Both the position numbers and the translations under genes were made by a program. From Nocardioides sp. (GTDB taxonomy: Bacteria; Actinomycetota; Actinomycetes; Propionibacteriales; Nocardioidaceae): a stretch of DNA of 8,227 nt. How positions within the stretch are numbered: position 1 is the stretch's first letter; each line of letters begins with the position of its first letter. The notes beneath the pieces are model-generated. The model did no database searches. It worked only from the letters and a program-made list of their open reading frames with translations, and had not been told where the DNA came from. The stretch covers positions 1-8,227 of the forward strand of contig JAOPXF010000061.1 of assembly GCA_025965295.1 (NCBI GenBank), given 5' to 3'. This document shows, one piece after another, positions 1 through 8,227 of this stretch.

Positions 1-476
1 GCGGGGCGATGGTCGACGGGCTCCGTGCGTCCGACTGGGTGCCCCGCTCGGTGCGCGAGAAGATCCGCGACATCGAGGCCGCCCAGACCCGGCTCGAGCG
101 GCGCCTGGGCCGGTCCCCGCACGACCCCGAGGTGGCCGCCGAGCTGGGCATCCCGCTGGAGGAGCTGCGCTCGATGTACAGCCAGACCTCGCACACCAGC
201 GTCGTGAGCTTCGAGGGTGCGGGCGTCGGCGACGAGGACGTCCCCCGCGCGGCGAGCAACCTGCCCGGTGCCGACGACGACATCCCGGAGGGCTTCCTTC
301 GCGCGGTTCGCGAGCTGCCGGAGCGCGACCAGATCGTGGTTGCCCTCTACTACTGGGACCGGCTCACCCTGGCCGAGATCGGACAGGTGCTCGGCGTGAC
401 CGAGTCGCGGATCAGTCAGCTGCACAGCCGGGCGACGCTCACCCTGCGCAGGAAGCTGGCCCAGGCCGCGAGCTGA
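1..476 (+). CDS. FliA/WhiG-family RNA polymerase sigma factor, C-terminal part (5' end outside window)
   Basis: This is the C-terminal part of a sigma-70-family factor of the sigma-28 (FliA/WhiG) type, which directs RNA polymerase to flagellar promoters in motile bacteria or developmental promoters in Streptomyces. The frame is open to the left edge. The codons before the ATG at 9 give Gly-Ala, so the text reads GAMVDGLRASDWVPRSVR, the conserved region 3 signature of this family (RGAMLDELR..DWVPRSVR in E. coli FliA). That ATG is therefore an internal Met, not a start. Region 3 covers roughly nt 3-180. An acidic linker (around 210-285) follows, then region 4 from LPERDQIVVALYY (about 315) to the helix-turn-helix TLAEIGQVLGVTESRISQLH, ending in LRRKL. 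About 157 residues are visible, so regions 1-2 lie outside. The stop TGA at 474-476 is followed at once by a hairpin. FliA and WhiG cannot be told apart here, so no symbol is given. The next gene is 126 bp downstream on the same strand. Confidence 0.93.
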   Translation, partial: GAMVDGLRASDWVPRSVREKIRDIEAAQTRLERRLGRSPHDPEVAAELGIPLEELRSMYSQTSHTSVVSFEGAGVGDEDVPRAASNLPGADDDIPEGFLRAVRELPERDQIVVALYYWDRLTLAEIGQVLGVTESRISQLHSRATLTLRRKLAQAAS

Positions 477-514
477 CACCCTGTCCGCCGTACTGCGCGC
501 CGGCCGACAGGGTG
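477..514 (+). terminator. Strong hairpin directly after the sigma-factor stop codon, likely intrinsic terminator
   Basis: CACCCTGTC (477-485) pairs perfectly with GACAGGGTG (506-514). After one C/C mismatch (486/505) the stem continues with GCCG (487-490) against CGGC (501-504), leaving a 10-nt loop (491-500). The hairpin begins on the base after the TGA stop, where an actinobacterial terminator would be expected. It has no T-tract, which is common for terminators in high-GC actinobacteria. An alternative reading is an operator or an mRNA 3'-end stabiliser. The inverted repeat is seen directly; its function is inferred. Confidence 0.6.
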
Positions 515-518
515 ACAT

Positions 519-534
519 CCGCCCGGCAGGGCGG
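519..534 (+). terminator. Second short hairpin behind the first, possible tandem terminator
   Basis: CCGCCC (519-524) pairs with GGGCGG (529-534) around the 4-nt loop GGCA. It starts 4 nt after the longer hairpin at 477-514, so the two could act together. In DNA this GC-rich a 6-bp stem can easily arise by chance, so confidence is low. The rest of the intergenic stretch up to 602 shows no convincing sigma-28 or housekeeping promoter. Confidence 0.3.
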
Positions 535-591
535 GCACGGCGCGGCACGTTCGCCGCTCGGTTGGTCCACAATGCAGTTCCATGCCCGCCC

Positions 592-597
592 GGAAGG
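592..597 (+). promoter_or_regulatory. Ribosome binding site that selects the ATG at 603
   Basis: GGAAGG lies 5 nt before the ATG at 603. The in-frame ATG at 582 has no purine-rich Shine-Dalgarno sequence before it; the bases there read CACAATGCAGTTCC. The 603 start is therefore preferred, giving an 856-residue protein instead of 863. The extra seven residues would not alter any domain. Confidence 0.65.
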
Positions 598-602
598 TGT
601 CC

Positions 603-3164
<2,562 letters not shown>

Positions 3165-3173
<9 letters not shown>

Positions 3174-5501
3174 GCCCTCCTCGGGGACCTGCCCGGCCGG
3201 CAGCCAGAAGGCGACGACGGTCCCGCCCGCCGGCCTCGAGGAGATGCCGAGCTGACCGCCGGCCAGGACCGCCCGGTCCCGCATCCCCGAGAGCCCATGG
3301 TGCCCCGGCGGCGACTCGGCCTCGCCCGCCAGACCCCGACCGTCGTCGGCGATCTCCACGGCGAGACCCCCCTCCCCTCCAGAGATCGTGACGGTGACCT
3401 CGTGCGCCCGGGCGTGCTTGCGGACGTTGATCAGGGCCTCGCGGGCGATTCGGTAGGCCACGGCCCGGGTGCTCGGGTCCGCGTCGGGCTCCGCCGCCGC
3501 GTCGACGACGACCCCGACCCCCGCATCCTTGAGGATCTCCGCGGCGGCCCGCTCGAGGGCCGACCCGAGACCCCGCTCCAGGTCCGGTGCCTCGAGATCG
3601 AACAGCAGAGCACGAAGCCGGTCGTTGGCCCTGGCCACGCTCTCCTGCACCGGCCCGAGGGTGTCCAGCAGCTGCGGTGCGTGCTTCTCCAGCTGCCGGC
3701 GCAAGAGGCCCAGCCGGAGGTCGACCGCCGCGAGCGCCTGCACCGGGTCGTCGTGCACGTCACCGGCGATCTGGGCGCGCTCGGCCTCCTGGGCGCGCAC
3801 CAGCCGCGCCAGCAGAGCCTGGCGCTGCTCGGCGAGCTCGCGCACGGCCTGGTCCGCGGACCGCCGCTCGGTGATGTCGCGCTGCACGCTCGCGAGCGCG
3901 AAGGGCTCGCCCGTCTCGCCGTCGCGCATCAGGAAGCTCGCGATCGCGACCGGGATCGGCGGACCGCCGCGCAGGTCGCGCAGCGTCGACTCGCCCTCCC
4001 AGTGGCCCCGGTCGAGGACCGCCGGCCGCTCGACCCCGAGCGAGGCCTCCCCCTCGGGCGTCAGGTAGTCGTTGATCGCCGTGCCTCGCACGTCGGCGTC
4101 GGCGGGGAGGCCGATCATGGCGCGGCCGGCGGGGTTGACGTACTCCACCCGGCTCTCGAGGTCGGCGATCGCGATGAAGTCGCTCGAGGCCTCGACCAGC
4201 GACTGGAACTTCGTCAGGTCCGCCACGGCCGCGCGCAGGGCCCGCTCGGTCTGGCGCAGGGTCGTCACGTCCTGCCCGATCCAGGCGTTGCCGAGCGGCT
4301 CGCCCGACCCCGGGTCGCTGAGCGGGAAGACCTCCGTCCGGACGATGATGGTGCTGCCGTCGATGTCGAGCTCCAGGTCGCCGGTCCAACGCCCGCCCTC
4401 CGCCGCGACCCGGCGCATCTCGGCCACCGTGGTGCCGTCGGCGTACGCCCGCACGGTCTCCCACAGGTTGTCCGAGCGCATCCGGATCCCCGTGGTCTCG
4501 ACCTGGGGGTTGACGTAGACCGCGTCCCCGCCGACGTCGGCGAGCGCGATCAGGTCGCCCGAGGCCTCCGCCAGGGACTTGAACTTCAGCAGCTCCGCCA
4601 GCGCGGCGCGCTGCTCGGCCAGCAGGAGGGCGTTGTCGTAGGCGAGCGTGAACCGGTCGGCGACGTCCAGCCCGAAGGCCACGTCGTCGTCGCTGAAGGA
4701 TCCCGCATCGGCGCCGCGACCGAAGTCGAGCAGGCCCGCGACCCGGCCGCGCGACCGCACCGGCAGCCGGAGGCCGTGCCGCAGCCCGAGCCCGACGACG
4801 AGGGCGCGGATCTCGTCGGACGGCGAGGGGCCCGGTCGGACGAGCTCCTCGAGGTCGAAGGTGACGGGGCCCTGGAGGGCTGCCACGGAGCCGGGGTCCA
4901 GCCAGCCCTCCCGGCCGCCGATCTCGGCGATCGCGCGGTCCAGCTGCTCACGGGCCGCCGCGTCCGGGTGCCAGGCGGCCCGCGGCTGCAGCCTGCCCTC
5001 GTCGTCCAGGAGCCAGATGACCCCGACGTCGGCGAACGCCTCCGTGGCGACGCGCACTCCGATCCGGAGCACCTCGTCCGGCTCCAACACCCCCCGGGTC
5101 AGCTCCGCGGACAGGTTCGACAGCGCGGTCACCCGGATCCGGGCGGCGCTGGCGGCGGCTTCCGCGCGCCGCTGGTCGGTGACGTCGGTCGTGACACCGA
5201 ACGACCCCGTCAGGGTCCCGTCGGCGTCGTGGAGGGGCTGGAAGTAGGTCCAAAGGAGCCGACCCTCGACCTCCTCGGCCACCGTGAACGTCTCGCCGGC
5301 GAGGACCCGGCCGAGGGAGGCGAGGATCAGCGGGTTGTCGCGGTAGACCTCGAAGAGGTCCCGGCCCACGAGCTCCCCGTCCTCGAGTCCCAGCTCGCGC
5401 AGGCCGGGCCCGATCGACATCGTGCACCGACCGCGGGTGTCCATGCCGAAGATGATCTGGGGACCGACGCGGGAGAACTCGGACCCGGCGTCGCCGTTCA
5501 C
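3165..5501 (-). CDS. Soluble sensor histidine kinase, PAS-GAF-PAS-PAS-HisKA_3-HATPase
   Basis: A 778-residue cytosolic sensor kinase with no membrane segment. Order: PAS1 (about 10-112, ending GVTTDVTDQRR), GAF (about 125-297), PAS2 (about 303-425), PAS3 (about 428-550, ending VQRDITERR), a probable coiled coil (about 550-575), a HisKA_3 dimerisation domain with phospho-acceptor His583 in AGDVHDDPVQAL, then a HATPase with N692 (ALINVRKHA), D719/D720 and the glycine box DDGRG, and HHGLSGMRDRA. This core belongs to the NarL/DesK/DegS class, whose usual partners are LuxR-type response regulators; none is present in the window. PAS2 and PAS3 look duplicated: LKFKSLAEASGDLIALAD and LTKFQSLVEASSDFIAIAD, with equivalent Phe at 307 and 432. 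No PAS shows the LOV cysteine motif, so flavin photosensing is not supported. The start is GTG at 5499-5501. An in-frame TAG at 5511-5513 rules out anything further upstream, and the only later candidate near the N-terminus is ATG codon 20. There is no Shine-Dalgarno sequence, so translation may be leaderless. It is divergent from the acyltransferase gene and convergent with the hybrid kinase. Confidence 0.95.
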
Positions 5502-5507
5502 GCCCCG

Positions 5508-5513
5508 AGGCTA
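5508..5513 (-). promoter_or_regulatory. Candidate -10 element for leaderless transcription of the PAS kinase
   Basis: On the minus strand the hexamer TAGCCT fits the actinobacterial TANNNT -10 pattern. Its last T is 7 bases upstream of the G of the GTG start at 5501. With usual -10 spacing (-12 to -7) transcription would begin exactly on the start codon. This agrees with the absence of a ribosome binding site. No convincing -35 element is present; the hexamer at the 17-bp spacing reads CGGTTC. The hexamer contains the in-frame TAG that sets the 5' limit of the reading frame. The match and spacing are seen; promoter activity is inferred. Confidence 0.4.
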
Positions 5514-5568
5514 CCGCCGCCCGGCCCCGCGAACCGATCACCCACCCCGCGCATCCCACTCGGTGTGT

Positions 5569-5601
5569 GGGCGCCGCCCCCCGTCCGGGCCGGCGGCACC
5601 C
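5569..5601 (+). other. Strong hairpin in the presumed leader of the acyltransferase gene
   Basis: GGGCGCCGCC (5569-5578) pairs with GGCGGCACCC (5592-5601), nine pairs with one C/A mismatch (5572/5598). Inside the 13-nt loop, CCC (5580-5582) can also pair with GGG (5587-5589). It ends 6 nt before the ribosome binding site at 5608. It could modulate translation or mRNA stability, stop read-through, or simply reflect high GC. It lies within the 118-bp divergent gap 5502-5619, where I found no clear plus-strand promoter. Confidence 0.35.
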
Positions 5602-5607
5602 GCGACT

Positions 5608-5613
5608 GGGAGG
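5608..5613 (+). promoter_or_regulatory. Ribosome binding site fixing the GTG start of the acyltransferase
   Basis: GGGAGG lies 6 nt before GTG at 5620-5622. The reading frame stays open upstream as far as an ATG at 5422, but that extension runs into the 5' end of the divergent kinase gene and encodes Pro/Arg-rich text unlike the family. From GTG 5620 the protein begins MRTPVRPRPTTWEYHPSLDG, and acyltransferase-3 proteins normally begin just before the (Y/H)xPxLDGLR motif. Confidence 0.8.
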
Positions 5614-5619
5614 CTCCGC

Positions 5620-7737
5620 GTGCGCACACCTGTCCGGCCCCGACCGACGACCTGGGAGTACCACCCGTCCCTCGACGGGTTGCGCACCCTGGCGGTCTAC
5701 CTCGTCGTGCTCTACCACTGCCGCGTGGGCTGGCTCGGCGGCGGCTTCGTCGGCGTCGACCTCTTCTTCGTCCTCTCCGGCTTCCTGGTGTCGACGATCC
5801 TCTTCGAGGAGCTGACCGGGACCGGGCGGCTCGACCTCGCCCACTTCTACGACCGGCGGGTACGCCGGCTCCTGCCCGCCGCCGTCGTCGTCGTGCTCGC
5901 CTGCTGCGCGGTGTCGCTCGTCTTCCTCTCCTCGGTCCGCCGGGCCCCGCTCGTGGGCGACGGCCAGGCGGCGCTGCTCTACGTCGCCAACTGGCACTTC
6001 CTGGCCCAGAGCAACGACTACTTCGCCGCCGCGAGCGTGGACCGCTCGCTCTTCCTGCACTTCTGGTCGCTCTCGATCGAGGAGCAGTTCTACCTCGCGT
6101 TCCCGGTGCTGCTGGTCGTCCTGCACCGGCTGGACCGGGCCTGGCGCGGCTCCACCCGTGCCGTGCTCGTGGTCCTGCTCCTCGCCTCCGTCGCGGCGCA
6201 GGTCGGGTGGGCCCGCGTCGACGCCGACCACGCGTACTACGGCACGGAGACCCGGCTCTACCAGCTGCTCGCCGGTGCCCTGCTCGGCCTGGCCCTGCAC
6301 CGGGGCCGGCTGACCCGCCCTCCCGGTGCCGAGGAGACGTCCGACGCCATCCCCCAGCGGGCCGGTCTGGTCGCCCCCGTGGCCCTGGTCGCGCTCGTCG
6401 GCATGGTGCTGGTCGCGACCCCGCTGCTGCACGTCGGCGCGTCGTACCGCGGCCTGGCGGCGACCCTCGTCGGCGTCACCCTGGTCGGGTCGCTGGCGGC
6501 GAGCGAGGGGCACCCGGTGGCCCGCCTGCTGGCGCGTCCGGCACCGGTCTACCTCGGTCGGATCTCCTACGCGACCTACCTGTGGCACTGGCCCCTGGTG
6601 GTCCTGCTGCGCGAGGTCGTGACGACCCGGCCGCTGGTCACCTCCTCGCTCGTGGTCGTGCTGAGCACCGGCCTCGCGGCGGCGTCCTACCAGCTCCTCG
6701 AGCGACCCATCCGCGCCCCGCGCGTGCGCCGCCCGTGGCGTACGCCGGTGCTCGCGACCGGGCTGACCGCGAGCGTCGTCGCCGCACTGGTCGTGGTCCC
6801 GGCCCTGCTCGACCGGCAGCACACCCCGGACCTCGTGTCGGCACGGCTCGTGAGCGTCGGGACGTCAGAGAACGCCGAGGGCCCGGTGCCGGACATCGAC
6901 TTCGCGAGGACGGTCCGCGACAAGGGGCTGCGGGAGATGATCTGCCCGCCGGACCACCCGTCGCCCTGCGAGCTGGTCACCGGGCAGCCCGGCCCCAACG
7001 TGATGCTCGTGGGCGACAGCCACGCGCGGATGCTCGGCCCGGCCCTGGTCACGATGGCCCGGCGGCACGGCTTCAACCTCTCCGGGCAGGTCTTCGGCGG
7101 TTGCCCCTGGCCGCTCGGGCTGGTCAACCTGAACCGGCCCGAGGCCGAGCAACCGATGTGTGACCGGGCGCGCCGCGACCTGTACACCGAGATCCTGGAC
7201 GACCAGGACATCGACGTGGTGATCCTGACCCAGCTGGGACGCGACGGGAACTTCTGGGACGGGATGCTGGGCAGCACGCCCGGCGACCGGGACCCGGACC
7301 CGCTCGCCCCGCTGCTCTACGACACCACCTCGCACACCCTCGGCGGGCTCGTGAAGGCGGGCCGGAGGGCGCTCGTCTTCCAGTCGATCTGGCTGCCGCC
7401 CCGGCGGATGGGCGACCCCCTCGACTGCCTGGCCAGCTCCCGCAGGATCGAGCAGTGCCGGGTGCCGGTCTCCCCGGAGGCGCACCTGTTGACCTCCGAC
7501 TACCTGGGCGCGGCCGCCCGCTGGCCGGACGTCCACACCGTCGACATCAATCCGCTGATCTGCCCGGCGGCACCGGTGTGTGACCCCGTGCTGGACGGCA
7601 TTCCGGTGTGGCGCGACCGCAACCACTACTCGCCCACCGTGATCGCCCACCATCGCAAGGGGATCTGGCACCTGATCGAGCGGAGCGGGGTCTTCGACGG
7701 GCTGCTCCCGGCTAGCCGATCGCCTGGTCGCCGGTGA
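5620..7737 (+). CDS. Acyltransferase-3 / SGNH hydrolase fusion protein (OafA-type surface O-acyltransferase)
   Basis: A 705-residue membrane enzyme of the AT3-SGNH (OafA/YrhL) family, which moves acyl groups, often acetyl, across the membrane onto glycans such as O-antigen, peptidoglycan or wall polymers. The AT3 domain (about 12-365, roughly ten membrane segments) begins EYHPSLDGLRTLAVYLVVLYH with the conserved His33, followed by GVDLFFVLSGFL (D47), FYDRRVRRLLPA (77-87), HFWSLSIEEQFYL (147-159) and ISYATYLWHWPL (W322, H323). A further membrane segment (about 375-397) and a linker lead to an extracytoplasmic SGNH domain with GDSH (D466, catalytic Ser467) and DRNHYS (D666, H669), so the Ser/Asp/His triad is present. 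The SGNH part has eight cysteines (442, 450, 495, 514, 603, 613, 648, 654), enough for four disulfides. The start is GTG with a good ribosome binding site. The substrate cannot be read from the sequence, and no glycan-synthesis genes are nearby. The 3' end overlaps the convergent gene by 26 bp. The length is normal for the family. Confidence 0.95.
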   Translation: MRTPVRPRPTTWEYHPSLDGLRTLAVYLVVLYHCRVGWLGGGFVGVDLFFVLSGFLVSTILFEELTGTGRLDLAHFYDRRVRRLLPAAVVVVLACCAVSLVFLSSVRRAPLVGDGQAALLYVANWHFLAQSNDYFAAASVDRSLFLHFWSLSIEEQFYLAFPVLLVVLHRLDRAWRGSTRAVLVVLLLASVAAQVGWARVDADHAYYGTETRLYQLLAGALLGLALHRGRLTRPPGAEETSDAIPQRAGLVAPVALVALVGMVLVATPLLHVGASYRGLAATLVGVTLVGSLAASEGHPVARLLARPAPVYLGRISYATYLWHWPLVVLLREVVTTRPLVTSSLVVVLSTGLAAASYQLLERPIRAPRVRRPWRTPVLATGLTASVVAALVVVPALLDRQHTPDLVSARLVSVGTSENAEGPVPDIDFARTVRDKGLREMICPPDHPSPCELVTGQPGPNVMLVGDSHARMLGPALVTMARRHGFNLSGQVFGGCPWPLGLVNLNRPEAEQPMCDRARRDLYTEILDDQDIDVVILTQLGRDGNFWDGMLGSTPGDRDPDPLAPLLYDTTSHTLGGLVKAGRRALVFQSIWLPPRRMGDPLDCLASSRRIEQCRVPVSPEAHLLTSDYLGAAARWPDVHTVDINPLICPAAPVCDPVLDGIPVWRDRNHYSPTVIAHHRKGIWHLIERSGVFDGLLPASRSPGRR

Positions 7738-8227
7738 TGAGGTAGCCGTCGCCCGAGCGCTCCAGCTCCAGCCGGCGCACCTCCTGCTCGGTGCCGCGGT
7801 CACTGGTGTAGGTGAGCGTCACGTCGACCGCGCCATTCGGCGCCGGGGCCGTGTCGTCCACGCTGACGGCATCGATGGTCTGCCAGAAGCCCCGGTAGTC
7901 GTCGTACGACGTGTCCGCCCGGTAGCCCTCGGACAGCATCGCCCAGCCGCTCTCGGTGTCGTCGGGCAGGACGCCGTAGTAGGACTCGACGAAGTCGCTC
8001 CGGCTGCCTCCGGACGCCGGGGGTGCCGAGGTCTCGGCGGTGGCGGCCGGGGACGACGGCTCCGTCGCGGAGCCCGACGGCGAGCGGTCGGGCGAGCGGT
8101 CGGGCGAGCGCGACGGGGTGCGGTCGCCCGCGGGCGGGGCCGCCGTGTCGCGGCCGGGGTCGTCGCCGCCCCGGAGCACCAGCCAGGCGACACCGGCCAC
8201 GAGCAGCACGGCCACGAGGGCCAGCAG
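7712..8227 (-). CDS. C-terminal part of a membrane-anchored protein, probably a Ser/Thr protein kinase tail (5' end outside window)
   Basis: The frame runs open off the right edge; the last codons read LLALVAVLLVAGVAWLVL, so the GTG at 8215 lies inside a membrane helix and is not a credible start. About 171 residues are visible: one membrane segment (first 20), a Pro/Ser/Thr-rich linker of about 50 residues with repeated RSPD units, and a compact domain of about 95 residues running from SDFVESYYGVLPDDTESGWA to the C-terminal GYLITGDQAIG, containing YDDYRGFWQTIDAVSV and AVDVTLTY. From memory this domain resembles NTF2-like tails of actinobacterial PknB-type Ser/Thr kinases and related membrane proteins, placed outside the membrane. 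The kinase domain itself is not visible, so identity is inferred. Some other anchored lipoprotein-like or anti-sigma-type protein is possible. The stop TAG (7712-7714) lies inside the 3' end of the convergent acyltransferase gene. Confidence 0.8.
   Translation of the reverse strand: MLALVAVLLVAGVAWLVLRGGDDPGRDTAAPPAGDRTPSRSPDRSPDRSPSGSATEPSSPAATAETSAPPASGGSRSDFVESYYGVLPDDTESGWAMLSEGYRADTSYDDYRGFWQTIDAVSVDDTAPAPNGAVDVTLTYTSDRGTEQEVRRLELERSGDGYLITGDQAIG
8081..8110 (+). repeat. 12-bp tandem repeat encoding Arg-Ser-Pro-Asp units
   Basis: CGAGCGGTCGGG occurs at 8081-8092 and again at 8093-8104, and a third copy starts at 8105 (CGAGCG) before diverging. The unit is a whole number of codons, so copy changes would keep the minus-strand frame. 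It encodes the SPDRSPDRSP part of the disordered linker in the partial membrane protein. Such repeats commonly expand and contract by slippage. Confidence 0.7.

Noticed and set aside
9..11. ATG at 9 as the true start of the sigma factor.
   Set aside because: The conserved region 3 motif continues upstream (Gly-Ala before Met), and a protein starting here would lack regions 1-2.
568..573. CACAAT as a -10 element for the hybrid kinase.
   Set aside because: It matches TATAAT at only four of six bases, lacks the first T, and has no -35 partner at normal spacing.
5555..5571. CCCAC/GTGGG inverted repeat in the divergent gap as an operator.
   Set aside because: Five pairs with a 7-nt loop is within chance for this composition, and it conflicts with the stronger hairpin at 5569-5601.
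5422..5619. Longer acyltransferase start at the ATG at 5422.
   Set aside because: It would overlap the 5' end of the divergent kinase and add Pro/Arg-rich text foreign to the family; GTG 5620 has a good ribosome binding site and fits the usual N-terminus.
4948..6822. Minus-strand open frame (624 codons) covering the divergent gap and the acyltransferase.
   Set aside because: It is antisense to the conserved AT3 domain and out of frame with the PAS kinase; no domain is recognised.
3297..7163. Very long plus-strand open frame (1288 codons) spanning the PAS kinase antisense and the acyltransferase in another frame.
   Set aside because: It crosses two well-supported genes on opposite strands, and the translation is low-complexity Arg/Pro/Gly/Ala text. 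Length alone is not evidence at this GC content.

Overview
The window is very GC-rich DNA with strong G/C preference at third codon positions, GTG as well as ATG starts, and protein families typical of motile or signalling-rich Actinomycetota. A Nocardioides-like member of the Nocardioidaceae is my best guess, but that placement is inference and no marker gene here proves it. Coding density is about 97 percent. I find three complete genes and two genes cut by the window edges, and no RNA genes, insertion sequences, CRISPR arrays, integrase or attachment sites. It reads as ordinary chromosomal sequence rather than a mobile or defence island.

Layout from left to right. (1) The 3' part of a FliA/WhiG-type alternative sigma factor on the plus strand, closed by a strong hairpin. 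(2) After a 126-bp gap, a plus-strand hybrid histidine kinase with about ten membrane segments, a HisKA/HATPase core and two receiver domains. (3) Convergent to it and overlapping its 3' end by 9 bp, a minus-strand soluble sensor kinase built as PAS-GAF-PAS-PAS with a NarL/DesK-type (HisKA_3) core. (4) After a 118-bp divergent gap, a plus-strand AT3-SGNH acyltransferase (OafA-like) that probably O-acylates a cell-surface glycan. (5) Convergent to it and overlapping by 26 bp, the C-terminal part of a minus-strand membrane-anchored protein, probably a Ser/Thr protein kinase, cut by the right edge.

The genes do not form one obvious operon. The common theme is sensing and signalling: an alternative sigma factor, two orphan sensor kinases of different classes and a possible Ser/Thr kinase tail, plus one envelope-modifying enzyme. 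Neither histidine kinase has a cognate DNA-binding response regulator in the window, and the hybrid kinase has receivers but no HPt domain, so their outputs must lie elsewhere.

I do not see a wholly new system. The points most worth a second look are: the membrane sensor module on the hybrid kinase, which I recognise mainly from diguanylate cyclase-type proteins; a well-placed -10 element suggesting a leaderless mRNA for the PAS kinase; tail-to-tail overlaps at both convergent junctions; and hairpins after the sigma gene and in front of the acyltransferase.
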